Shown in pieces: positions 9,260 through 19,990 of a DNA stretch of 64,000 nt. Source of the stretch: UBA5429 sp942493315 (GTDB taxonomy: Bacteria; Bacteroidota; Bacteroidia; Bacteroidales; WCHB1-69); assembly GCA_942493315.1 (NCBI GenBank), contig OW818690.1:3038001-3102000 (forward strand), read 5' to 3'. The translations under genes and the position numbers were made by a program. Position 1 is the first letter of the stretch, and every line of letters starts with the position of its first letter. The notes beneath the pieces were generated by a model. That model saw only the letters and a list, made by a program, of their open reading frames with translations. It was not told where the DNA came from and searched no databases.

Positions 9260-10933
9260 ATGAAAACAATCAATCTCATAGCTCTAAGTATTTTATCCGG
9301 TTTATTATTATGGTTTTCAGAAGCTCCGATAGGGTTCCCTTTTCTTAGCTTTTTTGCCTTTATTCCACTCTTTTTTCTAAGTGATTATTTAATTAAAAAA
9401 TATAAAGGATTTCCGTTTTTTTTCGGAATGATCTACTCCTACCCTGCTTTTCTAATTTGGAATTTATTAACCACGTGGTGGATTTGGTATAGTAGTAAAG
9501 AGGGAGCAACTGCTGCAATTGTTCTTAATGCTCTATTCATGAGTATGGTATTTGCTTTTTGGCACTGTTTTAAAACCTACAAATTTTCAAAATGGCTTGT
9601 TCCGATCATTTTTATCTCTTTCTGGTCTTCTTTTGAGTTTTTGCACCTTAACTGGCAAATCACCTGGCCATGGTTAAATCTTGGAAACATATTTGCACAA
9701 GCTACCAATTTCGTTCAATGGTACGAATATACCGGAACTTTTGGGGGAACTTTCTGGATATTAAGTGTTAATTTCTTATTCTATTATCTAATAAAAAGTT
9801 ATAATCTTTTCAATAGAGCAAGAAAATATGAAGATCCTTCATCTTTAAAATTTAAAAAGAATTTTATAACCATAAGCATTGTTACGGCATCTGTAGTTAT
9901 TATTCCGATTATTATTTCCGTTTTAATTTTTTCCCATTATAAAATTAAAAAAGAAAACGGCATAGAAGTAGTTATTGTTCAACAAAATACAGATCCTTGG
10001 GAAGAACAATACCGAATGAGCAACATTGCCCATATTAAAAGGATTATTAAAACAGCCAAAACAAAAATTACAGATAAAACAACTCTTGTAGTAGCTCCTG
10101 AATCTGCCATTCCTCATAATATTTCAATTACGGAATTAGTATCAAAGAATTACCCCAAAAACACTTATGAATATTATGGATTTTTGCTTCTTGACACCTT
10201 TTTCATGCATTATCCCAACTCCAATCTGATAGTGGGATTATCTACACATCAAAAATACGATTCGGAAAAAACTGCAACGACCAGAAATCCGGGTCAAGGG
10301 ATCTATTATGATGCTTTTAATACATCCATTTGTTACAATAAAAATGGCGCTGTCGGATATTATCATAAAAGTAAACTTGTACCGGGCGTAGAAAAAATGC
10401 CTTATCCACAAATTTTCAAATTTCTTGAAAAATTAGTTATAAACTTAGGTGGCACTAGTGGGTCATTGGGTATAGACACTTCTCAGCGCTCATTTCTTTT
10501 AGTTGGTACAGACAAAATGATAAAAGTGGGAGCTCCCATCTGTTATGAATCCATTTTTGGTGAGTTATTTGGTAATTTTGTCAAGGATGGAGCACAAATC
10601 ATGAGTGTCATTACCAATGATGCCTGGTGGAAAGATTCTCCCGGACACAAACAGCACTTCATTATGTCCAAATTAAGAGCGATTGAAACCCGACGATATG
10701 TAATAAGAGCTGCCAATACAGGAACTTCAGCATTTATTAATCCTTTAGGGGAAGTATCACAAGCCACAAAATATGGCGTTAGAACTGCTATTAAAGAATT
10801 AGTTTATCCAAATGATGAGATCACGTTTTATGTGAAGTATGGTGACTATATAGCCCGCTTCTTTGTAGCTCTCACCACCATCTTCTTCCTTTTTGGAATC
10901 TACCTCTGGAGCATGAAAACATTCAAAAAATAA
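9260..10933 (+). CDS. lnt: Apolipoprotein N-acyltransferase
   Basis: Lnt adds the third acyl chain to the N-terminal cysteine of lipoproteins at the periplasmic face of the inner membrane. The 557-aa product has an N-terminal block of about six membrane helices, a periplasmic nitrilase-fold domain, and a final helix near the C-terminus. The nitrilase Glu-Lys-Cys triad is readable: Glu281 in VAPESAIPH, Lys370 in YYHKSKLVPG, and Cys428 in GAPICYESIFGE. The motif AWWKDSPGHKQH (a family hallmark is DAWF/W) is also present. It closes the run dsbD, GT39, lnt. Several predicted lipoproteins in this window would be its substrates. Confidence 0.93.
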   Translation: MKTINLIALSILSGLLLWFSEAPIGFPFLSFFAFIPLFFLSDYLIKKYKGFPFFFGMIYSYPAFLIWNLLTTWWIWYSSKEGATAAIVLNALFMSMVFAFWHCFKTYKFSKWLVPIIFISFWSSFEFLHLNWQITWPWLNLGNIFAQATNFVQWYEYTGTFGGTFWILSVNFLFYYLIKSYNLFNRARKYEDPSSLKFKKNFITISIVTASVVIIPIIISVLIFSHYKIKKENGIEVVIVQQNTDPWEEQYRMSNIAHIKRIIKTAKTKITDKTTLVVAPESAIPHNISITELVSKNYPKNTYEYYGFLLLDTFFMHYPNSNLIVGLSTHQKYDSEKTATTRNPGQGIYYDAFNTSICYNKNGAVGYYHKSKLVPGVEKMPYPQIFKFLEKLVINLGGTSGSLGIDTSQRSFLLVGTDKMIKVGAPICYESIFGELFGNFVKDGAQIMSVITNDAWWKDSPGHKQHFIMSKLRAIETRRYVIRAANTGTSAFINPLGEVSQATKYGVRTAIKELVYPNDEITFYVKYGDYIARFFVALTTIFFLFGIYLWSMKTFKK

Positions 10934-10955
10934 CCTATATTAAGAATTTTTTCAG

Positions 10956-12440
10956 ATGAAAAAAGAAATTATTTTTATTAGTAGTGTTCAAAAAGAGTTT
11001 ACTGAAGAAAGAAAAATGTTATTCGACTACTTAAATAATGATCCTCTGCTCAATAAATTTTTTCAACCATTTATTTTTGAAAATTTACCTGCTATTGACA
11101 AGAAAGTTGATGAAATTTATTTAAATGAGTTAAGAAATAGTCAAATTTATATTGGACTTTTTGGAAAAGAGTATGGTTATGAAACAGTATCCGGAATTTC
11201 ACCTACTGAAATTGAATATAATGAAGCGTGCAATCTTTCACTTACTAAACTAATTTTTATAAGTTCACATTTAGAGGATGAAAGGCATGAAAAAGAGAGA
11301 ATATTAATACATAAAGCTCAAGGAGTTGTAATTAGAAAGATGTTTAAAAACATTGATGATCTTAGAACCTCGGTTTATGCTGCATTAATACGCTATCTTG
11401 AAGAAAAAGGTCTAATTGTAACTAAACCATTTGATGCTTCAAATTCAGACAATATTATAATTGATGATATTGATAATGAAAAAGTATATAATTTTATAAG
11501 AATTGCAAAATCTAAAAGAGGTTTCCCTCTAAATGAATCTGATTCTATAGAAAAAATCTTAATTCATTTAAACTTAATCCAAAATAATAAAATTACAAAT
11601 GCTGCAATTCTACTTTTTTCAAAATATCCGCAAAGATTTTTTATAAATTCTGAAATCAGATGTGCTTATTTTCTAGGGAATATTATTGAAAAGCCTATCT
11701 CATCTTTTAAAGTCTTTAAGGGTACTGTTTTTGAATTGGTTGATCAAACTGTTGAATATGTATTATCAAAGTTGGATTATTCAATCGAAACTCGTTCGAG
11801 AGACGTTCAAATACCCGGAAATTATGAAATACCAAAAGATGTTTTATCAGAAGCTATTGTCAATGCAATAGCTCATCGAGACTATACTAGTAAAGGGAGT
11901 ATTCAGATTATGATATTCCGTAATAGAGTTGAAATTTGGAATCCTGGGAAATTACCAATGGGTTGGACAATTGAGAAATTAAAGGAGAATCATCCTTCAA
12001 TTCCGAATAATCCATTAATTGCTGAACCAATGTATTTAGCCGGTTATATTGAAAGATTAGGGACTGGAACATCAGATATGATTATTAAATCGAAAGCTGT
12101 TGGACTACAAGAACCCACATTTATACAATCTGAAGAATTTACAGCAATTTTATATAGACGAGTTTCAATAACTCGGCAAGTTACCCCGCAAGTTACCCCG
12201 CAAGTTACCCCGCAAGTAAAACAATTAATAATCATTTTAAACGGACAACAAAATAGAGAGGAACTTCAAAAACTAATTGGATTAAAAGATAGAGAAAATT
12301 TCAGAAAGTTATACATTGTTGAGGCATTAGATCTTGGATATATTGAAATGATAATTCCTGATAAACCAAATAGTAAAAATCAAAAGTATCAACTCACAGA
12401 AAAGGGCTTAATTTTACAAAAGGAACTAACCCAATATTAA
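10956..12440 (+). CDS. DUF4062 plus HATPase_c_4 (AlbA_2/RecG-like) protein
   Basis: The 494-aa protein starts with a DUF4062 domain (KEIIFISSVQKEFTEER, about residues 1-85, with IGLFGKEYGYE), a module often fused to signalling or STAND ATPases, including some in anti-phage loci. The centre and C-terminal half match the ATP-binding regulator family seen downstream of AlbA_2 (Schlafen-like) domains: AILLFSKYPQRFF, then a HATPase_c_4 segment EAIVNAIAHRDY and VEIWNPGKLP. A linker of three VTPQ units is encoded by 12-bp DNA repeats, followed by a winged-helix region. The function is unknown, and a stress or defence role is only a hypothesis. It lies 22 bp after lnt and just upstream of an insertion sequence. 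Confidence 0.8.
   Translation: MKKEIIFISSVQKEFTEERKMLFDYLNNDPLLNKFFQPFIFENLPAIDKKVDEIYLNELRNSQIYIGLFGKEYGYETVSGISPTEIEYNEACNLSLTKLIFISSHLEDERHEKERILIHKAQGVVIRKMFKNIDDLRTSVYAALIRYLEEKGLIVTKPFDASNSDNIIIDDIDNEKVYNFIRIAKSKRGFPLNESDSIEKILIHLNLIQNNKITNAAILLFSKYPQRFFINSEIRCAYFLGNIIEKPISSFKVFKGTVFELVDQTVEYVLSKLDYSIETRSRDVQIPGNYEIPKDVLSEAIVNAIAHRDYTSKGSIQIMIFRNRVEIWNPGKLPMGWTIEKLKENHPSIPNNPLIAEPMYLAGYIERLGTGTSDMIIKSKAVGLQEPTFIQSEEFTAILYRRVSITRQVTPQVTPQVTPQVKQLIIILNGQQNREELQKLIGLKDRENFRKLYIVEALDLGYIEMIIPDKPNSKNQKYQLTEKGLILQKELTQY
12177..12216 (+). repeat. In-frame 12-bp tandem repeat encoding VTPQ linker
   Basis: Three near-identical copies of CAAGTTACCCCG, followed by a partial one, lie inside the DUF4062 gene. 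The unit is a multiple of three, so copy-number change would lengthen or shorten the linker between the HATPase and winged-helix parts without breaking the frame. Confidence 0.9.
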
Positions 12441-12490
12441 CAACCAAATCTCAAAAATTTTTACTCTTCTTCTTTAGTCCTTTGTCATTA

Positions 12491-14207
12491 GAGGCTGTGT
12501 AAAAACTAACCAATTTTTCTGATAAAAAAGTGCTCAAAACTGCCGAGTGTATCGATATTTTTTGTATCTTTACATCCTGATTATCAAGTATATGAGCTAT
12601 ATAAAAGGACAAAATAGAGACCAAATAATAATGCCAATTAGTCTTAATGATTCCATACCATCGGATCATTATATACGAATATTGGATGTTTTTGTTGATA
12701 AAATGGTATCAAATAACTCAGAAATTGAGTTTAGTAAGGGTAAAAAGCGTGTTGGAAGGTCTGCCTATCCATTTGAAGTGCTAGTAAAACTATATATTTA
12801 TGGGTTTATTAATAAAATTTCATCAAGTAGAGATCTAGAAGTAGAAACACACAGAAATATTGAAGTTATGTTTTTGTTAGAAGGTTTAAAACCAGATCAT
12901 AAAACCATTTCTGATTTTAGAAATGATAATTCTGATTCTATAAGAACTTTTACCATAGCTTTTCGCAAGTTTTTAACTAAAGAGAAATATATTTCTGGAA
13001 AGCTAATGGCAACAGATGGAACAAAACTTAAAGCTAATACAAGTAGAAATTCATTATCTTTAGAAAAAATCAACAATAAACTCATCTACTGTGAAAGTGA
13101 GTTGACTAAATATTTAGAACAAATTGAGAATAATGATATTATAGAACAGTTGGAAGAGGATATTGCGAACTTGTCGGAAAAGAGTCAAGTGGATGATTCA
13201 TTATTAAAGAAAATTGTAGCATTAGAAAAAGAAGTTGCTAGATTAGAAAGAATCAAAAATGAACTAGAAACAAGAGATCTTGAATCGATTTACCCTTCTG
13301 ATCCGGAAGCTAAAACGATGAAAGACAAATCTGGCTTCATGCCAGGATATAATGTTCAATCCACCGTAGATGCCGAACATCATATGATTGTTCAAATGGA
13401 TGTAACCGATAAGCAAAACGATATTGATTGTTTAGAGGATAATGTAAATGCAGTAAAAGAACAAGTTGGGTTAACTCCTGAAACTCTTATAGCAGATACC
13501 GGTTACGGCAATGAAGATCAATTAAAAGAATTAATTGAAAATCAAAAAATGAATGTTGTTGTTCCTATTCAAGAATATGGCAATCAGAAGAAACTCAAGA
13601 AAAAGAGGGGATTACTTTTAATTATAACGAAGAAGAAGATTGTTTTTATTGTTCAGAGGGGAAGAAACTAAAGAAGATACGTAATTATATTAAGTATAAA
13701 GGTAAAGCTTATAAAAAATATCAAGGTAAAGAATGCGAAGGGTGTAGTAAAAAATCTAAATGTACAAAATCAAAAATTGGGAGAATAATATCAATAAGAA
13801 TTGATGATCAATTTAGTACTAATTACAAAGCATTTTTAGAATCAAAAGATAATAAAGATCTTATCAAAAAGCGAAAGACAATTGTTGAACACCATCATGG
13901 AACAATTAAAAATTGGCTTGGACAAATACCATTAAAACTAAGAGGAAAGGAAAAAGTACAGATCGAAATAGACTTGATCTCGACCGCTTATAACTTTAAG
14001 CGACTAATAAACATTGAACCTTTTGAAAAATTAATGCAAAAGTTAATAAATTGGGCCTAAAAACCCCAATTTTTTACTTTTTAAACTAAATCCAGCATTG
14101 AGATCCACCATAAAAAACCACAATAGAAAATATGGAGTTCTCTGATTAGGTTTAAAAATCAAACTGCAAAAAAATATTAGTTTGCAATTTTATATTTACA
14201 CATCCTC
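12491..14207 (+). mobile_element. IS1182-family insertion sequence, 1717 bp, with ATTA target duplication
   Basis: The element is bounded by terminal inverted repeats: left GAGGCTGTGTAAAAA at 12491 and right (reverse complement) GAGGATGTGTAAATA ending at 14207, with 13 of 15 positions matching. ATTA flanks both sides (12487-12490 and 14208-14211), as expected for a 4-bp target duplication. One transposase gene fills most of it. The copy landed inside a spacer of TCCTTTGTC/AGTCCTT words, which continue on both sides. The target duplication and the strong repeats suggest a recent insertion. Confidence 0.88.
12592..14060 (+). pseudogene. IS1182-family transposase, interrupted by a frameshift
   Basis: The ATG at 12592 opens a DDE transposase of the IS1182 type: an N-terminal DUF772-like segment (PFEVLVKLYIYGFIN), the first catalytic Asp in MATDGTKLKANTS, a coiled-coil insert, and the second Asp in LIADTGYGNED. 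Around 13580-13600 the reading must move to the -1 frame to continue with a Cys-rich segment, the catalytic Glu in TIVEHHHGTIKNWLG and the typical end LRGKEKVQIEIDL, stopping at 14060. In the original frame a stop follows at 13671. No canonical slippery heptamer is visible at the junction, so a disabling 1-nt mutation (or a sequencing error) is more likely than programmed frameshifting. Confidence 0.85.
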
Positions 14208-14243
14208 ATTAGTCCTTCGTCCTTTGTCCTAAGTCTTATCATC

Positions 14244-14666
14244 ATGGAAGATTGCAGCATTTTTATCGAAAAAGAGAGTATTCCCACAAGGGATGATCTA
14301 GAAAACAAATTAGGTAATTGTTTAGATTGGTGGAATGAGATCGAACAATATGTATTAACCCGATTTCCTAAAGGGATTTGTGAATGGAATTATCCCGGAA
14401 AAAAGTTTGGATGGAGTTACAGAATCAAAGATTCCAAAAGAGCCATTATTTATCTTCTTCCACGAAATGGATATTTCAAAGTTGCATTTGTATTTGGAGA
14501 TAAAGCAGTCGAAGATATCACCCAATCAACAGTGAATGAATCTATTATAGCAGAATTACTGAATACTAAAAAATATATGGAAGGAAGAGGGATTCGAATT
14601 GAGGTGAAAAATAAACAGATTTTAGAAGATATTTATACATTAATTGAGATTAAATTGAAATACTAA
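14244..14666 (+). CDS. DUF3788 family protein
   Basis: This 140-aa soluble protein matches the DUF3788 pattern: an N-terminal helix LENKLGNCLDWWNEIEQYV, then EWNYPGKKFGWSYRIKDSKRAIIYLLP and FKVAFVFGDKA. The family has no established function; it is a small alpha/beta fold related to DUF1801-like proteins. Its stop overlaps the start of mtnN by one base (TAATG), which implies translational coupling. The gene begins 36 bp after the insertion sequence, so its native promoter may have been displaced by the insertion. Confidence 0.8.
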   Translation: MEDCSIFIEKESIPTRDDLENKLGNCLDWWNEIEQYVLTRFPKGICEWNYPGKKFGWSYRIKDSKRAIIYLLPRNGYFKVAFVFGDKAVEDITQSTVNESIIAELLNTKKYMEGRGIRIEVKNKQILEDIYTLIEIKLKY

Positions 14667-15421
14667 TGAATAGCAGACCAATAGGAATTATGGGAGCCAT
14701 GGAGGAGGAAATCTCTTCCTTAATTGAACTCATAGAAAATGTTCAGTCAGAAATTATTGGAGGGAGAACTTATTATTCCGGGAAAATCAACCATACAGAT
14801 ATAGTTGTTGTTTTTTCAAAATGGGGAAAAGTAGCCGCAGCCATCACAACTACTACCCTCATTGAAAGGTTTCAGATTAAGGAATTGATTTTCACAGGTG
14901 TTGCAGGCGCTATTCATCCCGATTTAAAAATTGGAGATATTGTGATTGGAAAAAGATTATTTCAACATGATATGGATGCCAGACCTATTATTCCACAATA
15001 CGAATTACCCTTACTAAATAAAGTTTTTATAGAAGCAACCGACGGGGATATAGTCAAAACAAAAAAAGTAATTGATGCCCTTTTAAATCAACAACATCTG
15101 TTACAAGTGATTACAAAAGTGGAGTTGCAACAGTTTGGTATTGAGAATCCTAAACTTCACATTGGGGATATTGCCAGTGGTGATCAATTTATTTCAGATT
15201 TAGTAAAAAAACATCAATTGCGAGCCGAATTTCCCAAATTGTTATGTGTTGAGATGGAAGGAGCAGCAGTAGCCCAGGTTTGTGATGAATATAAAATACC
15301 CTTTACCATTATCAGAACGATATCAGATTGTGCAGACCAACATGCTGAGATCAATTTTTTGGAGTTTGTCAAAGAGGTTGCCAATAAATATTCGAGAGAG
15401 ATTATTTTGAGATTAGTTTAA
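14666..15421 (+). CDS. mtnN: 5'-Methylthioadenosine/S-adenosylhomocysteine nucleosidase
   Basis: The enzyme hydrolyses the glycosidic bond of methylthioadenosine and S-adenosylhomocysteine, recycling by-products of polyamine, quorum-signal and methylation reactions. The 251 aa start with the family pattern IGIMGAMEEE (catalytic Glu), followed by VVVFSKWGKVAAAITTT, FTGVAGAIHPDLKIGDIVIG, the MEMEGAAVAQV-type segment (CVEMEGAAVAQVCDEY) and the catalytic Asp in IRTISDCADQ. Length is slightly above the usual 230 aa because of an insertion near residues 115-165. It is coupled to the DUF3788 gene by a 1-bp overlap. Confidence 0.95.
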   Translation: MNSRPIGIMGAMEEEISSLIELIENVQSEIIGGRTYYSGKINHTDIVVVFSKWGKVAAAITTTTLIERFQIKELIFTGVAGAIHPDLKIGDIVIGKRLFQHDMDARPIIPQYELPLLNKVFIEATDGDIVKTKKVIDALLNQQHLLQVITKVELQQFGIENPKLHIGDIASGDQFISDLVKKHQLRAEFPKLLCVEMEGAAVAQVCDEYKIPFTIIRTISDCADQHAEINFLEFVKEVANKYSREIILRLV

Positions 15422-15466
15422 AAAATTTTCCCAATTTAGAAATTTCTAAAAAAATGGGTTTTATTT

Positions 15467-15606
15467 ATTATTCCGGGAAAGTGTTGAAAAAATATTTTAT
15501 AACTATTTCTTTTATTGAATATTACAAAATAAATAAAAATATTATTTTGAACAAATTTTAAATCAATTTATTACAAAAAATAAAACCAACACTTTCTCGG
15601 AACAAT
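15467..15606. repeat. Inverted-repeat element, copy A
   Basis: Two 20-bp arms, at 15467-15486 and 15587-15606, match at 18 of 20 positions as inverted repeats around the core TTCCGRGAAAGTGTTG. About 100 bp of very AT-rich sequence lies between them, with no open frame. A second copy with the same arm core is at 57367-57474. The layout is that of a MITE-like element or a long hairpin. It fills most of the 291-bp gap between mtnN and the next lipoprotein gene. Confidence 0.8.
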
Positions 15607-15678
15607 AGAATCTGAGCATTTTCTTGAATTTTTTTTTAAATTTTTTCAGTTTATATTTTCCTATATCAATTTCTTTTT

Positions 15679-15686
15679 TATATTTG
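15679..15686 (+). promoter_or_regulatory. -7 promoter box of the lipoprotein gene
   Basis: TATATTTG fits TAnnTTTG and lies 26 bp before the ATG at 15713. The glycosyltransferase gene downstream has no clear box of its own, so this promoter may serve both. Confidence 0.65.
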
Positions 15687-15712
15687 CAAAAAATTTCAGA
15701 AAAATATCCCTT

Positions 15713-16183
15713 ATGAAAAACGTATTAAAATTTGTACCATTTTTTCTTAGCCTCACAATCTTATTGAGCGCTTGTACTGATCCCGAAACACCCGATTATA
15801 GAGAAAAATCTATGGGCTGTTACAACTTTACTATCTATCGACAAACCTATAGGATGATTGATAATGAAACAACTTTTGATACCCTTTATCATTCCGGCGT
15901 TGTTAATCTTTATCAACCCCAGGATGAAACAAATAATTTCTTTCCTTCAACCACGGCTACCCTTAATGTGGATTCAGCTCTAACAATCTATTTTCTGCCT
16001 GAAACTCATATCACAACTCAAATTGATGGTTCCGGTAATTTTATTACAAAAAGAAATCCAACTGCAAGTCATCAAATTGGTTCAATTGACAATAACGGAA
16101 ATATCAATTTTGTAGTCGATTTTTGGCCAAGTCTTTCTTTTCATGACACATACACAGTAACCGGCTATAAAGTCTATCCATAA
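15713..16183 (+). CDS. Lipoprotein, unknown function
   Basis: I do not recognise the family. The 156-aa product begins MKNVLKFVPFFLSLTILLSAC, a lipoprotein signal with the lipobox LSAC and lipidated Cys21, followed by TDPETPDY, a negatively charged tether typical of Bacteroidota surface or periplasmic lipoproteins. The remainder is rich in Thr, Asn and beta-type alternation, ending in a strand YTVTGYKVYP, and is probably a small beta-sandwich. It has its own promoter box. The switchable glycosyltransferase gene begins 52 bp downstream, so the two may be co-transcribed. Confidence 0.7.
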   Translation: MKNVLKFVPFFLSLTILLSACTDPETPDYREKSMGCYNFTIYRQTYRMIDNETTFDTLYHSGVVNLYQPQDETNNFFPSTTATLNVDSALTIYFLPETHITTQIDGSGNFITKRNPTASHQIGSIDNNGNINFVVDFWPSLSFHDTYTVTGYKVYP

Positions 16184-16235
16184 TTTTTTATAATCCTTTT
16201 TTTAATATTAAAATTCAAATCAAATAAATATAATC

Positions 16236-17718
<1,483 letters not shown>

Positions 17719-17719
17719 C

Positions 17720-19981
17720 TCAAAATCCTCTTTTTTCTCTTGGTTTTACAGAAATTACTTCATTTCGATTACGGATCTTATTCGGTGAAGCTTTCTTAGG
17801 AGTATTATTAGGATTCGCACTCTTCGTTGTTTTTACACTCCCTTTCCCTCCTGTTCCCTTTGTCCCTTTAGTGGTTTTTGGATTTTGAACTGTTTTGGGT
17901 GTATTAGTTTGGTCAGTGGTCGATTCCGGAATATATGAAGTAGATCTTTTATAATTTTTCATCGTTTTTACCCTGCTGATCCGAGACGATAAATTGTGTC
18001 CGCCCGTTGTGTAAAAGTCATTGAATGTGATGATTACCGATGGCGTTTTTAAATATTTTGCAGAGTTTCCACTTAGATTACTGACAAAATAGTTTTTAAC
18101 TGCTTGTAAATCCTGACCTAACAAATCCAAATTGTTTTTACCAATTGCATTGATAAGCTCTCTTAACTTTTTGGCTTTCAAAAAAATCTGATAAGTCTCT
18201 TGAGAATTTACCCTCTCTCCACGAGGATAGGCTAAATAACGGGAAACTTTATTCAATTGATCATCAGATAGTTGATTTAGTAGCTGTCTTGAAGATTTTA
18301 ACATTTTCTTCAGATTATCAAAATCACTTTTTAAAAAATCCTTGTAAATCTGCTCTTTTTGAGTGTCTGTGTATCGAACAGGATAGTTTAACTCATTTTC
18401 CTTTAGTTTCTCTTCAATTTTCTTTTTATGATAACCGTCAAATCTTCTTCTGGATACGGAATCAGCAATGTACTCGATTTGTTGATCCGTTAATGATTTG
18501 AATATATGTAATACATTCTTTACAGGATTCAATAAAAGGTACGGTTTGTTTTTGGGAAATGCATTAAAAGTGTTCCCTTTGTACGTGATGCCATTGTCAA
18601 TAAACAATTGATATAGAGCAGTATATTGAACCACTCTGGCCAAATCTGTGTTCCCAATGGTTGAAAAGTAGTTGTACGCTTTATTTTCATAACTTCTTCC
18701 TATCGAACGTCCGGATTCAGGTGAATTGAAATAGGAAACCGGCAACGATCCTGTTCTATTTAATGTATAAATAGTAACTTGATCTAAATCAATAGCATAC
18801 ATGGCATCAGCTGTATTCCAGTTATAAACCAACTCATTGATTCCTAACATTTTAAAAAGAGGCTGAGCAAAAGGATAATAGGGTGGTTCTGGATATTGGT
18901 AGTTATACTCTTGAATAGTTCCTTTTTCGGACCAATCTTTAAGGAGAATATCGGTAATCGTCATTAAATGACCAAACTCTGTATTTTCTAACTCTTTGCT
19001 GAGATAAGTAGGACACCAATCTCTGCCATTGTTCATTTTGCCGGCTAAAAAATCGTTTACATCTAAACTTTGTGATAACTCTTTTTCCGAAACTGAGGCT
19101 AACAACAATATCGATTCCACTTGTAATGGGGGCAATTCTTCCAAAGGAGCTTCCCTTTCGCGGCCAATGATTACCAACATGGAACTATCTGCTAAAGCTC
19201 CCAAAATCAAATCTGCATCTAAAGTAAACTGTCTAATAAACGATTGTTGATCTTTTAAATCACTTTTTTTGGAAATGGACCAGGCTACAAATCCAGGGTT
19301 TTCACTAAAAAAAACTCCTGTTTTTTTGGCTTTAAATAGATTTTCAATGGTATAAGTTTTGTTGGTGTCTTTATTATCTAAGAATTTTTCATCATCTTCC
19401 ATAAACCATTGATTGAATTCATACAATGAAATTTGATAATCAATGTTCTCTTTAGAGTAATAAACTCTCCCTTTTTGTATAGGTAGATGCGTAATAGCGG
19501 GTTTATAATCAGATAAATATAGCAATTTTGAAAGTTGACTGATTCTAATATCTATATTTTCCTGGGTAGCATTGGCTATTGAAATGATGATATCCGTAGA
19601 AAAACCATCATATCCCATTTTATGTTTTTTAGTTTCAACCGTGTGCGTGAAATCTTTGAAAATGGATTTTATTGAGTCAATCTCAAAAAATGGAGATGGA
19701 TCAGAAATCAGGATCATCCTACTACTGTCTGGAAATGAAGCCAATCCAATAGTTTGATAGTGATATTTGAATTGATCTCTAAAATATTGATATATAGTAT
19801 CTTTATGAGTAAATACGTCTCTTGTTTCCATGTTCATATTTTGAGAGGGAATAAATTCGGTTTTAAAAAGGGTGGCTGTTTGTTTTTTTACTACATCCTT
19901 CAATGAAGTAAAGTACCATAATGATAGTAAAATTAAAAAACCAACAGTGAAACCTAAGAGAATAATTGTTTTTTTCTTCAT
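17720..19981 (-). CDS. Membrane-anchored hypothetical protein, 753 aa
   Basis: No family is recognised. The protein has one N-terminal membrane helix (about residues 6-26) with a short KKK start, then a large domain of about 630 residues that should face the periplasm, with mixed alpha/beta composition and no obvious catalytic motif. From about residue 670 the sequence becomes low-complexity and basic (Thr/Lys/Pro/Asn, with repeats such as TTKGTKGTGGKGSVKTTK), ending in REKRGF. It starts 9 bp after the aroB stop and is the last gene of a run zinc peptidase, aroB, this gene. It could be an anchored scaffold that binds a polyanion such as LPS or nucleic acid; that is speculation. Confidence 0.6.
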   Translation of the reverse strand: MKKKTIILLGFTVGFLILLSLWYFTSLKDVVKKQTATLFKTEFIPSQNMNMETRDVFTHKDTIYQYFRDQFKYHYQTIGLASFPDSSRMILISDPSPFFEIDSIKSIFKDFTHTVETKKHKMGYDGFSTDIIISIANATQENIDIRISQLSKLLYLSDYKPAITHLPIQKGRVYYSKENIDYQISLYEFNQWFMEDDEKFLDNKDTNKTYTIENLFKAKKTGVFFSENPGFVAWSISKKSDLKDQQSFIRQFTLDADLILGALADSSMLVIIGREREAPLEELPPLQVESILLLASVSEKELSQSLDVNDFLAGKMNNGRDWCPTYLSKELENTEFGHLMTITDILLKDWSEKGTIQEYNYQYPEPPYYPFAQPLFKMLGINELVYNWNTADAMYAIDLDQVTIYTLNRTGSLPVSYFNSPESGRSIGRSYENKAYNYFSTIGNTDLARVVQYTALYQLFIDNGITYKGNTFNAFPKNKPYLLLNPVKNVLHIFKSLTDQQIEYIADSVSRRRFDGYHKKKIEEKLKENELNYPVRYTDTQKEQIYKDFLKSDFDNLKKMLKSSRQLLNQLSDDQLNKVSRYLAYPRGERVNSQETYQIFLKAKKLRELINAIGKNNLDLLGQDLQAVKNYFVSNLSGNSAKYLKTPSVIITFNDFYTTGGHNLSSRISRVKTMKNYKRSTSYIPESTTDQTNTPKTVQNPKTTKGTKGTGGKGSVKTTKSANPNNTPKKASPNKIRNRNEVISVKPREKRGF

Positions 19982-19990
19982 GAGAGAAAT

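Noticed and set aside
12592..14060. Programmed -1 frameshift in the IS1182 transposase
   Set aside because: No canonical X XXY YYZ heptamer is in frame at the junction near 13590, and I know of no frameshift expression in this IS family. A disabling mutation is simpler.
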